From assembly GCA_047967505.1 (NCBI GenBank), contig CM106538.1: DNA of 64,000 nucleotides. The stretch is one strand, 5' to 3'. The notes beneath the pieces were generated by a model that ran no database searches, was not told where the DNA came from, and worked only from the letters and a program-made list of their open reading frames with translations. Positions 1 through 10,738 of the stretch are shown here, one piece after another. The stretch is from Dipteris shenzhenensis (Eukaryota > Polypodiophyta > Polypodiopsida > Gleicheniales). The translations under genes and the position numbers were made by a program. The stretch's first letter is position 1; each line of letters begins with the position of its first letter.

Positions 1-552
1 ATGAAAATTTGTGAACTATTTGTAACATGTTAACCAGGGCAGCAATGGTGTCATTGAGGAAGTGATATCCTCTATCACTCATCAACTCAAGAGGACAACC
101 AAACCGAGAGATGATCTGGTCATATAGAAATGTGGCTACCACCTGGGTTGTATAGTTTTTGACTGCCTTGGCTTCAATTTATTTGGTTCCATAGTCGGTG
201 AAAGGAGAGCATACTTGTTCCCTTGGCGTGTGGCAGGAGAGATGGGCCCAATGAAATCCAACCCCCAACAATAGAAGGGGGGCACTAGAGTGAATGGTTT
301 TAGAGGAAGGTACTCGCGCCTTGTAAGCTTGGGGCCTGCTCGTTGACATGAATCACATCGGGTCACATGAGCATGGAAGTTGTGGAAGAGCTCGGGCCAC
401 CAGAACCCAGCACGCATGATCTTCTAAGCAGTAGCATCTTAGGCCATATGCCCTCCACCTATGCCAGCGTGTGCCTCTTCAACAATGGATTGTGTCTAGT
501 GGTGGGGAAGCACACACCGTCTCAAGATATGGTCCTTCCTGAGTTTGTACAA
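1..552 (-). pseudogene. G1 integrase, N-terminal fragment
   Basis: The integrase inserts the cDNA copy into the genome. The visible part is the zinc-binding HHCC region: a His pair lies upstream (around HAGIGGGH in a neighbouring frame) and the Cys pair is in TRCDSCQRAGPKL at about 136-417. Next comes the start of the catalytic core at GLDFIGPISPATRQGNKYAL, where the first Asp of the DDE triad is expected in DFIGP. The reading then shifts frame and leaves the window, so the other two catalytic residues cannot be seen. Stops and frameshifts between 1 and 552 make this a pseudogene. Confidence 0.7.
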
Positions 553-1242
553 TTAACCTGCAATCAACTTAAAAGGAGCAGCTTGAAGGATCCTCTTCCG
601 TTTCTTTATTGGAGTAAGACTTGTTGGAGGAAAGCCACCTATAGATAACAGTTGTACTATGTTGGCACACCATAGTGGAAAGTAGTCCACCGCAAATAGG
701 CATTCATCAAGTAGTGCCGTCACCCCAAAAAGGCCTGCACCGGGTAATTCATTTGTGATATCACTGGCTGGTTCCCTGGAACTTAACCTCGACAAGTGGT
801 CTGTAGGTTTATGCAGTTTGCCAGCCCTCACCACAATGTCAAATTCAAATTCTTGAAAAAGAAGAATCCATTTGCTTAACCTACCACCAAGAGTAGGCTT
901 ATTCAATAAATATTTAAGAGCTTGATGATCAGTGATGATGATCACAAACTTATTTCCCAAGAAGTAGTGACAATACTTGGTCATGGTGTAAACCATGCCG
1001 AGACCCTCCCTTTTTGTCGTACTATAATTGCGTCCTGCTCCATTGAGTTGTCGGCTGGCGAAGGAGATGAGCAAATCAATCTTGTTATCCTGGTTAGGTT
1101 GAGCCAAAATAGCACCTTCTGCCCATCCACTAGCATCCACGTGGACATGAAAAATGACATCCCAATCTGGCTGCCTGAGGATTGGGGCCTTTACGAGGCA
1201 GTGCTTCAGATCGTCAAGACTAGTTGTTGCGGGGTGGCCCAA
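553..1242 (-). pseudogene. G1 RNase H domain
   Basis: This open stretch of 229 codons encodes the retroelement RNase H that degrades the RNA strand after reverse transcription. Recognisable blocks are HVHVDASGWAEGAILAQ (first catalytic Asp), YSTTKREGLGMVYTMTKY (catalytic Glu), IIITDHQALKYLL (second Asp) and the RAGKLHKPTDHLSRL end, which resembles the usual G..N..AD.LSR. It overlaps the RT thumb frame on its N-terminal side, showing one frameshift. It is the longest intact open frame of G1. Confidence 0.8.
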
Positions 1243-2491
1243 ACAAAAGATCGGTCTTGATGTAGGAGTTCTGTTAGTGCAATAGCAATGTCGGCATAGA
1301 AACGTATGAACCTCCGGTAATATCCCACATGCCCTAAGAAAGACTTCACCTCTTTGGGTGTATGAGGGATAGGCAATGAGATGATCACCTCTACCTTGGG
1401 GGGTTCCGTAGTCATCCCCTCAGTAGAAAAAATATGACCAAAGAGAAGCTCGGAGTGCGAGTTAGGGTTCAAGCACAAGCGCACTTCTCTGCACTTTTCA
1501 AAGACCCAACTTAACTTGTGTAGATGATCATTTTGTATGGCCGGATCAAGATGGGAGGTGTCTTTACCATTAAAAATAGAGAAGTCATCTAGAATTACCT
1601 CAAGAAACTTGCCGATATTCTCTTGAAAGAGTTTGGTGACAAGTCATTGAAATGTTGCGGGGGCATTACATAATTCAAAGGGCATCATTCGGTAGGCGTA
1701 CGTTTCCCATTGAGTGACAAAGGTAGTCTTGGGATGATCATGTTCTTTGACGCAAACTTGGTTGTACCCGCTATATCCATCCATGAATGAGTATAAAGCA
1801 TGTCCTACCACTGTCCTAACACTCTATCGATGAAGGGAAGGGGAACCTATCACGGCATGTTGCAGCATTCAAACTCCAATAGTCAACACATATTTTGAGT
1901 TTGCCAGTTTGTCTTTTGGGTACAATGACAATTCCGCTGACCCAATCCGAGTAATCCACTGAGTAGATTAATCCTGCTTGCTCCATTTTTTGTATATTTG
2001 TTTGGGCTGCCTTGCCGTAGTTGGGATTCATGCGGTATGGATCTTTTAATCACAGGGTCTGCATCCGGGTATAAGTCGATGCGATGCTCCATGAAATCAG
2101 CAACTGGCACCCCCTTCAGATCCTTATAGGACCAAGCAAAGACATCCACAAATTCTTCAAAAAGATATGTCACTACGCCTAGAAGATAATCATGTTCCCA
2201 AACCCAAGTGGCTACCTTCAAATGCTGAGGTTGGTCCTCTGTCCCAATGTTGAGGTACCGCCAGTTTCGTGCCTCATCAACGGGGGCAATACATTGGGAT
2301 GTGGAGGTACTTGGGTCACCCGTGCTGAGTTCTGTATGTGCTAGAGTATTCTCAAGGGAAAAGTCCCCCTCCACTTCTCTCAACCAAGATGGGGGATAAG
2401 TAACTGGTGGGTTCTCTAGCACGTGCATGGGCTGAGATGTAGAGTCAATAGGTGATGCCTGCCTTCGATGCCTCAGTGCCTGTCTGAGCAT
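1206..2491 (-). pseudogene. G1 reverse transcriptase, frameshifted
   Basis: Reading down from 2491, the N-terminal part carries HRIDLYPDADPVIKR. The palm follows in another frame at 1816-2031 with MEQAGLIYSVDYSDWVSGIVIVPK and LKICVDYWSLN. The catalytic box is EVILDDFSIFN, an LDD-type replacement of YVDD. The thumb at 1206-1484 has KEVKSFLGHVGYYRRFI, typical of Ty3/gypsy. A TGA at 1644-1646 falls where related elements have Arg (TFQ-R-L), consistent with CGA to TGA decay at a CpG. At least two frameshifts break the protein. Confidence 0.8.
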
Positions 2492-2509
2492 GCAAAGCAG
2501 AGGGTACGT

Positions 2510-2755
2510 TTATTCATTTTCGGTCATATCAAGGACAACAATATTGGAGAGAAAAGTTACTCCGCCAATCTTAATGTGAACACCTTTGACTGCACCCATT
2601 GGTTTCACTCTGCGTTGATCAGCCATGCGTACTTGAAAGTGAACATCACTTGTCAACTTCAACCCCAGTTTTTGGAGTGTACCTTTCGGCATGATGTTCA
2701 CGGCTGCCCCACCATCAAGGAAGACGTCCTTCAACTCCACTCCATGAATATCCAC
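2510..2755 (-). pseudogene. G1 aspartic protease (retropepsin-like)
   Basis: The 81-codon frame contains FLDGGAAVNIMPKGTLQKLG, matching the retropepsin active-site loop with DGG in place of the more common DSG or DTG. VRMADQRRVKPMGAVKGVHI follows, as in plant gypsy proteases. The protease would cut the Gag-Pol polyprotein. It lies between the gag zinc-knuckle region and RT, the expected gypsy order. The C-terminal LGRP-type motif is not visible in this frame, so the domain is probably truncated or shifted. Confidence 0.65.
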
Positions 2756-2875
2756 GGTGAGCTTGGGACTCTATTCACAAGTGAGGGCAACGTAGGCGGA
2801 GCAGTGGTCTGCCATGCTAAGCTGGTAATGTCGTTGGTGTTGGCTCAGTGGGAGTAGATTCCTTATGTCAACCTC

Positions 2876-4385
2876 CTAGGAGGCGGTTGAGAAATGTAAT
2901 GGTCTGATGCTTGATTTGGGGGGACAACAGACAAAGTTGTCGTAGAGTGATGTTGGGTTTGAAACCCATGAGATCTTCAAACATGAGTAGTGTTGGATAC
3001 TAGTATTGGCCTTGTGCGACTTCATCCTCCTAGCCTCTGGCCGAGGGTCGAAGCTTACGCGAGGATGCAGATGTACGTTTGAACTGTGAGTCACTGTCTC
3101 TTGTGGTGTCTCTTCCATCACTCCTTTTCCCTTTCCTGGGCACAACTAGTCTTATCCCCATCTCCTTTTCTTTGTTGAGTGCGATTGGGGGAAAAGTGGA
3201 AGGACTTACTTGTGCCTCATGCTCCCTGTGCTGTCCGAGGGTTGTCACTTCTGTTGCAAACCTCACAATTCTGGACTTGCGGGGGAAGGAAATTGAAGTG
3301 TGCTACCTTCATCTTCGGAAGTGGATTGAAGATATCATGTGACACTCTTTATCACCTCCTGGTACCTTAAAGGCATGGAGTGATCACCCGAAGATGAGGC
3401 ACTTCCGGAGTTAGTGGTAGACCTTAATGGTTGTGTGCCCTTCGAGATTGTTTCTGAATCACTATTAGGAGCAAGCAAGGGTGGTCTATTCGTGGGCGTA
3501 CTGTGTACCTTGAAGGGGGAGAATGACCTTGGTGGGAGAACACTTACCGAACTGATTGGTGTTGAAGTCTCCAGTGCTGACTCTGAGTCGTCCTTACATT
3601 TGTCACCTTTTGTTTGTGACCGTGTCACAGCGCCCAACATTGTGCCGATCAAATGGGGGTTGTTGCTCTCCCCCGCCACTACTGCATCAACCATATTCAC
3701 TTGGGATCCGGGTTCCGCTCTTCCATTGGGACAATCTGTGGTGTAGTGGTCGTTTGTGTTGCATTGTGTACAAGAGGGTCCCCCGAACGGCTGTGTACAA
3801 TCATCTTGGTAGTGGCCATACTCGCCACATCTATAACACATGATGGCTCTTTGAAAGTTGGTACCTCTGCCTACACGTCCACTCCACCTTGGAAACCACC
3901 CTGTTGACCACGTTGATAAGGGGGTCCATAGCCACCTCCTAACATAGGTGGTTGGTACAGTGCATAGTAAGGCTGAGGATAGAAATAAGGGGCACCAACC
4001 GGATTGGGTGCAAGAGCTTGCAGCAAAGGGGGAGTCGGAAGTAATGGAGGGTGCATGATAGGAGGAGAAGGTGGCTCAGATGCTCTTGAAAGAGGAGGAG
4101 CAGGAGGTACTGTGGTGCCAGGCTAGAAGTTATTGGTACTGCTCAGTTGACTGCAACAACTAGAGGTTCCCCCGAAGTATACTCTGGGAGAAGCTTCCTT
4201 AATTCTTTGAGGTACCTACACTTAGAGGCATCATGTCCGTGGATCTCACAAAATGTACGAAATGAGGTAGAAGTAGGTATCTTACACTTGGAGGGACACT
4301 CACAGTGACCATGGTTAGAACCCTTGCATTCTGTGCACCAAAGATAACTTCGAATCTGGGCCTCAAAGGACGACTGGCAATCCAC
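2876..4385 (-). pseudogene. G1 gag C-terminal region with several CCHC zinc knuckles
   Basis: This nucleocapsid-like part of Gag would bind element RNA. Three CX2CX4HX4C knuckles are visible: CTECKGSNHGHCEC (about 4280-4340), CYRCGEYGHYQDDC and CTQCNTNDHYTTDC (both near 3770-3840). A partial Cys/His cluster, CEIHGHDASKC, lies after the first. A Ser/Pro-rich linker follows (3335-3700), then a basic linker (3030-3266) leading to the protease. Frameshifts separate the blocks. D1 at 52440-52876 carries the same region with the middle part deleted. Confidence 0.7.
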
Positions 4386-4508
4386 CTTTATTTTATCCTT
4401 CAGACCTTCTTTGATTTCTTCTAACTCTTTCTTGAGTTGCTGCCATGCAAATGATCCCTTCTCTCTTGGGAGCTGGGTGGTCGTGGTTGATGATGAGGCA
4501 AAACTTAA

Positions 4509-5787
4509 CTATGACCGTTCCATCTTGACAGCTTCCTTTAGGAAGTCTTGGAGTGAGGCATGTTCAAGGAGTTTCTTAACCAGCATTATAGCAATGGTAG
4601 GGGGTAATGCTTTCAAAAACCACCCCTTCATGATAGCATCATTAGGTGGCAGGGACTTCTTCGCCGCCAAGACCCTCATTCTTGTGTACATCTCAGAGAT
4701 GCTTTCCCTAGACTTCCCTCCCTTAGAGTTGTCCAAGTTTAAAAATGGTTAGCTGGAAATTGGCTATACCATACATCGGCTACATCCTCCAATGACGAAG
4801 GAAAGATGTGTAGAAAGGCATGCTCATTCTCCACACCCTTGCCTTTGTATGCTGTGAGAAATTTCCTCACATGAGCTTCCACATCCTCATGTAGGTGACC
4901 TTTGAACTTCTGAGTCTTCACATGGACTTTGTTGAGTAACTGAAGAAGTGTGGCTTTTTCTCCAGGACTGAGAACCACCGCACTCACCCTGGAAGCTGAG
5001 GCGGAAGGAAGAGCAGAAGGGTCTCCCGAAGGAGTAGTACTCAATGTGGGTACTATGGAGACATATGGTGGAGTGGCTGGTGAGACAACACCCCATGCAA
5101 GAGACCACACTGGTGCAGTTATTACTGATGTAGCCATAGTGGAGATAGACGGTACTACATATGCTGTAGGCACTACCGTTGCGAAAGCAGATGGTGAAGA
5201 CATGGGGAACGTGTGGGCAATGGGGATGCGGAGGCAGTTGGGAAGGAGAAGGAAGGGGTCAAAGCCATGTGGGATGGATAAGAAGCAGTAGGGAAGGGTA
5301 GAGATAAGGGCAATGGTAGGGACATGACCGGAGCAAAAGGTGAATCCAGGGGTGTCACAGATGTAGAAACGAGACTCAAAGGTCCAGGGTTATACATGGT
5401 AGACGAAATGGCAGTTTGATCACTCGATGTCAAGTCCGGTGCTGAAGTGGGTACTACTCCCGTTGAAGTGGCTATTGATGGAGACATCATTGCAACATGA
5501 GATAAGGGGCTGTCTTGACCTTGATGCGCGTCTGAGCAGCCCTTGTCCTTGGTACTTTTCTCCTTCACCCATTCCCTCCTTTGCACTTCTTCTTCTCCGG
5601 AGTCGAAATCTGGCCACCACCGATCTTGTTGGTCCAAATCAATTAGAGACTCGATGAAGTTACTTGCTATGGCTACAGCTCCAATAGGTTCACTTTGTGC
5701 TCTCTCTAAGGACTTTGCGAACTTCCGTCTCACATAATGCTTCGAGTTTGGTCGGTCGAAAGTCTCCTCTCCACTCTCCTTAAGCAA
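4509..5787 (-). pseudogene. G1 gag, N-terminal and capsid-like region
   Basis: The polypeptide starts with a charged segment (KHYVRRKFAKSLERAQSEP), then a long Ser/Thr/Pro-rich stretch (5173-5600). The capsid-like core follows at 4739-5203 with KVHVKTQKFKGHLHEDVEAH and HAFLHIFPSSLEDVADVWY, and at 4509-4736 with SISEMYTRMRVLAAKKSLP. The core matches the uninterrupted gag of D1 (51070-52461) and G2. One frameshift splits the core near 4737. The longest frame opens with TTG rather than ATG, so the true start is uncertain. Confidence 0.75.
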
Positions 5788-5899
5788 CTCCTAGTTCTCT
5801 CACTAGCTCCTTCAAGGGTATTGGAACTACTTGGCATAAGAACTCTCTCTTCTAGGACCCCAGAGCTCCACTTCCCTCTTGCTACTCAATGCCAGCAGT

Positions 5900-5917
5900 G
5901 TCCTGCCATGATCGCCA
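5900..5917 (-). promoter_or_regulatory. candidate primer-binding site of G1
   Basis: A few bases inside the LTR edge, the - strand reads TGGCGATCATGGCAGGAC. Equivalent sequences with the same TGGCGATCA start lie inside the LTR of G2 (about 36030-36055) and D1 (50441-50458). The position and the TGG start fit a tRNA primer-binding site, but it does not resemble the initiator tRNA-Met site. The primer tRNA is not identified. Confidence 0.5.
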
Positions 5918-5922
5918 TAAAC

Positions 5923-7190
5923 TGTCTGAGGGGGGAGGGGTTCCTATCCTTCCAGAGGTGTTACCGGTGGCCAAAGGCTGCTGGTGTGAGAAGCATGAGT
6001 GTTGCGATGCTCTAATGCAGTGGATCGCGCGGAGTGCACGATGCAGTGGTGTGCCGGTGTCGTAGGCTATACTGCAGAGTGAATCGCGCTGTATGAGTGC
6101 ACGATGCTAAATGACAGTCACATGAGAACTCACAACATGAGCATAAGAAGAGACAGAAGAGATAGTCATCATGCACTAGTGAACAATCCCCATATTGGGC
6201 AAGAGACAGAAAGAATGAGAAAGTGACTAAGTTGGCCGATGTACATATCACTAGACTAGCACCCACAAGTCACAAGTCACAAGTCTCAAGAACACACAAG
6301 TGGACAGAGAGGTAGAGAGGTACACAAAGGTCTCTCAACACTCTCCCCTCGACGAGCTCGTAGCTCCAGCCTCTATCTCTCCTCACACTCTCCTCTCTCT
6401 CGCTCCGATGCCAAACGCCGAATGCTCAATGCTCTGGGGATCGATGCCCATGCCTCCCCAATGAATGCATAGTCTGTAGGCCACCTGGATCGTCATCATG
6501 TGTTGCAAGGGAGGGCAGGTTTTGTAGCTTGAGGTCTCTGTGGGAGCCAGTGGTTTGTCCAAAGGGAGACCGTGAGTGGCACAGGATTGAATGCATTCGT
6601 GGCACATGCAAGCATTGCAGTTTGAAGCTAAAGAAGAAGCCTTTCAATGTCTGTCCAAATGAAATGAGGGAAGACAACCACGTTGCAATGCTGAATGGTG
6701 AATCCCCTCTCCCCCTTCTCCTTCATCCTCATCCCCCTGCCTTTGAGTGTCCCCTCTTCGCTAAGAATCTCCCTCCTTTCTCCCGATTGGTCATCCTCCT
6801 ATCTCCTTAGCTATTGAGGATAGCCGTTGGCGATGCTGGCTCTCTTGATGGCTCCGGAAACTTATTGACTCCCTAACTCGTCAGCCTCTTCTAGTTAGGG
6901 TGGTGTAAATGCTCCATGTGCAGGTGAGTTGGATCACCGCACCACTGAACCTCTGTACACGTCTTCACCATGTGCAATTATAAATCCTGGGACTGCTCCA
7001 TGTGCTGAGCGCACTCTCTATGTGCGCAGCTCTCGATGAGATCGCCTTGGGCATGGTACTCCTGGTTGACTTGTGGTTGACATGTGTCGACGCATGGTCG
7101 CCTCGGATATGGTACTTCTGGATGAACCCGTGGTTGACACTTGTCATGCATGATTGGCATGTGGTCAACGCATGTCAACATGTGGTCAAC
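5923..7190 (-). repeat. 5' LTR of G1
   Basis: On the - strand the LTR ends in CA next to the primer-binding region (TGTCTGAGG on +). It matches the reverse complement of the D1 LTR (49397-50435) through most of its length, for example the block around 6330-6440 and the GTGGTCAACGC repeats at 7150-7190. The outer end near 7190 is approximate because similarity to D1 stops inside the W-box-rich part. No gene lies inside it. Confidence 0.75.
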
Positions 7191-7930
7191 GCTTGAAGAT
7201 AGCAACTGCTTGGGGTGTCTCTATTGTAACACATGCGTGATGGGGGCTCTCCCTGTGGGTGGCATAGTGGCGGAGATATGGAAGACCAGGTATGAGTGGT
7301 TGGCTCCTGGTGGGGGTGGGGGTACAATGAAATCGTGTATCCACGATACAAGGGCTAGTGGGCCTAGTAGGTAGTCTACTGTATGTACTTGATGCACTGC
7401 CATGTGGGAAACAGGTGAGTCCACTAGACAATGGCCATCTCTGAAGATCGTTGTAGATGATCAAGTCATGGACTACCCCCAAATCAAGTAGATGTCGTCC
7501 ATACCCTATCACCTGTGGAGCATCTGCGGAGTGTCTGATGCATAGAAGATGTGTTTGGAGGAAAGTAGCATATCACCATAAAGATAGGTCGGGCATCTAG
7601 GAGCTGAACTCGTATCCACATGTGTCATGCATGCTCCTCTCACCGAACCGCAGATATGAGTGGCGTCAAATGTGATTTGAAGAGCACAACTACCTCCCCA
7701 GAGCCTCGCACTCCACACTCTCTCCTCAACTCCCTGCTATGAGCTAACTCCCATGTATATCCTATCACTGTGGGCAGCCCTATCTTTGGGCTCTTGTGCG
7801 TCTTAGTGTAAAATATCATGTCACTGTATGTTTCCAGGAAGCCTCCATGATTGGACCATAGTGTGCCATTACAATTCCATACTGCTATTTTCAGTCCAGT
7901 GTGTGTACTCATTCCATGGGTTCGACACCG
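7191..7930 (-). pseudogene. A6 ORF2 start: APE-type endonuclease, degenerate
   Basis: The translation contains LKIAVWNCNGTLWSNHGGF, then FYTKTHKSPKIGLPTVIGYT and a GVRGSGEVVVLF block. All align with the better-kept endonuclease of A1 (AVWNCNG, FFTETHESP, GVRGSGGVAVLY). The later part (7186-7512) still resembles A1 (VIYNGLRQWP against LIIYNDLQRWP) but is shifted. This enzyme nicks target DNA to start reverse transcription. The catalytic GDFN and SDH boxes are not readable in this copy. Confidence 0.65.
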
Positions 7931-8805
7931 TCATAATTCCCCTTCTTCCTTATCTTCCTTGTCTCCTTCATCTCGGATGATTACCCTACCATCTCTGTCT
8001 ACTGCCCATGTCCCTGCTTCTCTTGCTGCCATTACTCGTACCATTCCTTCCCTTCAATGCTCTTGTTGTAGGAGGGTGAGATCATCATCTAGATAGATCC
8101 TGGGTCCCTTTCAAAGTCGCTTCTGTGCTCATGAGAGTCTTCCTGTCCATGGCTGTCCTGAACTTCAGCACTAGAGGCCTCGTAGGTGCTTCAGGTTTGC
8201 CTACTCTCCAACCAGGCTGTCTCGCATGTGAGATTGACCCCCATTTTTGTGAACAGTACCTGGGCATCTGCCATCGGTGTGTCCCCCATTGTTAAACTCA
8301 TTGCAAGGACATTTAATGCCTTGCTGGCCTTCTCTTTTCCTCCTCAAGTGCCTCTGATATAAATTCTTTCTTTGGGGCTGTTGTGCCCTTTTTGACCACA
8401 TCCTTCCATTCAAGCATCTGGCTTCCCCTTGCTGATTTGTTGCTTCAGTTCAGCGTTCGTGCCTTGCATTGTTTCTTGCATGGATGCAATCTCCTTCCTG
8501 AAAGTGGCATTCTCTGTTTTCATCTCTTCCATCCCTTTGCAAGTGCCTTCCTGGGTCACTTTCATATCCCTCATTTGTTGTACTTCAAGCTCCAATGCAT
8601 TTACTCTGTCGTGGAGCTTGTTTTTTTCAGATATCCATTCAGCCTTTTCCTTTTCCCATTCTTCTTTTTTGGACTCTTTTTTTCTCCACTCCTCTTGGAT
8701 TTTCCCTCCATGTTTTTTAACTTCAGCTAGTGTCTTGTCCACATGTGTCTTCTTCGCAAGGAGGGCCACATTTGTGGACTCTAAGCTGTCAATTTTGTCA
8801 ATCAA
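7931..8805 (-). pseudogene. A6 ORF1: coiled coil plus RRM-like C-terminus
   Basis: From 8805 to 8410 the protein is a charged coiled coil (for example ALELEVQQMRDMKVTQEGT). After a frameshift, RPLVLKFRTAMDRKTLM resembles the LINE ORF1 nucleic-acid-binding domain. The end, with REAGTWAVDRDGRVIIRDEG, matches A1 (REGKWAVIREGRLLIG). The frame stops at a TGA (7931-7933) followed by CGG, in frame with the endonuclease that starts 7 codons before 7912. ORF1 proteins coat LINE RNA and act as chaperones. Confidence 0.55.
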
Positions 8806-9510
8806 TGTAAGACATATCTTGTGGAGGTTGGTGAGGACTAGATGTGTTATTTGGAGTTGTCCTTGCTGTGTAAGCTGTCATGGCATTTTCAAGTGCTTGT
8901 ATCCCCCAAATGTCCTCTACACATGCTCGTGTAGGCATTGTGCAAAATCTTTATTTTGTCCCTGTTTTGTTTGCAGAACTGTAAAAGTGCAGAAATAAAG
9001 AGATTCCTCACATATTTACTGCCCTCGGTGATCTTCAAGCATGCCGGTGATCCCCCCCTATCCTTCTGTGTTCTGTCAAAGTTGCATTTTTGTGGATATG
9101 TCTCTTTTTATGCACTTTCCTGATTCAATACTGGTCAAAACTGGTCTTTCTTGATTGTTTTACAGGTCTCGGGCTGGCTGGATGGAGTCGAGGTGCCGAG
9201 GGGGCTGATGGCCACCCCTGGGCTCGGTGGCAAGATTGGAGCAGCATTGGGGTGGCGCCACAATCTACCCGGGGTTGGAGCGATGAGGTGCAACCCATGT
9301 GGCCTTGCGTGGGCCCTTTGTGGCCTGCGCAGTGTCCTTCATGGCCAGGCACCTTTGTGGTGCATGCCCTTTGCTTGGTGGCAGCAGAACAGCCCACATA
9401 GGGGGCCACGTGACAGCAAAACACCCACGAGGGCTCGGACAGCCAGCAACGCCACGGGGGGCCGGGGGGGAGTGTACACGCAGGGCTAGGCAAAGCGGGG
9501 CTGAGCGTAG

Positions 9511-10738
9511 AGAAAGAAAGAAAGAAATAATTTTATTAACCTCCACTGGAGACCAAAAGTTCTATGGGATAGCAAGAAACCCTCTAGTACATCTGCTTTA
9601 GGGAGGGCACATGGCAGCTCCCAAGGAGTGCAAAAAGCAACCCAATTATTTTAGAGTACCTACATAATAGTCTGAAAGAGTAAACAACCTTACATCAGTT
9701 AAAGACTGAGAGTCTTTTGGTTTTGATTTAAACTCTCTGATTAGGGCTATGCCTTCACGATAAACTGCCCATTTTCCATCCTTTCTAGCAGCCTTGACTT
9801 TAGCTAATTCAGTTGCCTTATTCTTGAGCTGAGCCTGTGTAAGCTCCTTTGCTATCCATACTTTGGTACCCTTCAGCTTGTAAGATTGTCGAAGAAGCTT
9901 GATCCGCATATCTTTTGACTTCAGTGTAAGGATTGCATGACCTTTATAGTGCATAATAGAAGTTGGCTTGGAGTCATCATCATCCTGCTCATCATCATTC
10001 AATGTTGGGCAAGCTTGCTTTGATCTTTGTCAATATTTCACTATATGTGTCCTCCTCTTTGTACCAATCTTTTGGGAGTCCCCCTATTCTAATCTTCAGT
10101 GCATTATCACTTCTAGCTTCGTGTTCTTTGATCTCTGCTTGAATATCAGACTTACTTGCTTTGGTGTCCACTTGCACAATCACTTCCTTCTTAGCAGTTT
10201 GTACTTCAATGTGAACAAGATCTTTGACTGTAGAGACTAGCTGTGGGGTAGGGGGGGAATCCTTACAAGATTTTACAGCCTCATCAATTACTGCCTGCTT
10301 ACCAGGCCCTTCCAGAACGTGAGGTCGAGCTTTTACTTCTGCCAATTCCAATAGTAGCTCTCTCACTGCCTGCTGTAGATAAAAAATATGATCCTATTGC
10401 CCAAGGATGGGTCGTTTTGAGCCTTCTTGTTGGTAATTCCATGCATAAGGAGAGGGTGTCATGGCTGCAACTGTGGAGTACCGAGTCCTGATGGAGGTTG
10501 AAGGAGTTGAGGGGGGCTTGGAGGAGAGGGTAGGCCAGTCCATAATTGGCTGTCTATTGAACCCCCTTAGCTGAACTTAACCCCCAGGTTGGGTTGGGGG
10601 TTAGTGAGACTCGGGGTTAGGGTTAGTGTGTTTGCACTGACGGGCTGCTAACGGGTGCGGGGCTGTACGAACGGAGAAGTTTGGACAGAGGGGTGCGGAC
10701 GGGACTGTACGAGCGGGAGAGGTACAGGAGAGCAGGAG
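9511..10738 (-). mobile_element. LINE-A-like copy A0 carrying ORF1 only
   Basis: The element ends in the LINE-A terminal signature: a small hairpin (9540-9570), TTAATAAAA and a (TTTC)n tail at 9511-9528. Directly upstream of the roughly 110-bp 3' region sits the stop codon of an ORF1-type protein. No endonuclease or RT sequence lies between them. The 5' region 10463-10738 has no supported gene and touches the tail of A2. It therefore looks like a half-LINE that depends on another copy's ORF2. Confidence 0.6.
9646..10462 (-). pseudogene. A0 ORF1 protein (RNA-binding, coiled coil)
   Basis: An ATG at 10462 opens MTPSPYAWNYQQEGSKRP. An in-frame TAG lies near 10396, and 9995-10366 continues with a helical region and ALKIRIGGLPKDWYKEED, the start of an RRM-like fold equivalent to ALNIRIRGV in A1. 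A frameshift near 10000 leads into 9646-10002 with GHAILTLKSKDMRIKLL and DGKWAVYREGIALIREF, the conserved end of this ORF1 family. The acidic DDEQDDDDSK segment is unusual. It would have bound element RNA; it is now broken. Confidence 0.6.

Larger units (their letters stand above)
1..7190 (-). mobile_element. Ty3/gypsy LTR retrotransposon G1, 3' end cut by window edge
   Basis: This is an LTR retrotransposon read right to left: 5' LTR, gag, protease, reverse transcriptase, RNase H, then integrase running off the window at position 1. The order RT-RNase H-integrase is that of Ty3/gypsy. Only one RNase H is visible, directly followed by the integrase zinc-binding region. Many frameshifts and stops show that it is inactive. 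Its 5' LTR abuts a LINE-A remnant at about 7190, so G1 probably inserted into that LINE. The same gag and LTR family recurs at 34831-37240 (G2) and 49397-53407 (D1). Confidence 0.85.
7191..9510 (-). mobile_element. LINE-A copy A6, truncated at its 3' side
   Basis: A non-LTR retrotransposon remnant on the - strand with a coiled-coil/RNA-binding ORF1 (7931-8805) followed by the start of ORF2 (endonuclease). The rest of ORF2 is missing, replaced by the G1 LTR at about 7190. The 5' part (8806-9510) is GC-rich towards 9490 and holds no supported gene. Its 5' edge touches the (TTTC)n tail of A0 at 9511, as in the other links of the LINE-A chain. Confidence 0.65.

Noticed and set aside
7002-7374. 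Short + strand frames in the G1 LTR and A6
   Set aside because: No domain; they overlap LTR repeats and a LINE endonuclease remnant on the other strand.
10600-10630. Telomere-like GGTTAGGGTTAG
   Set aside because: Only about two units, not the plant TTTAGGG repeat, and inside a LINE 5' region; no evidence of a telomeric insertion.
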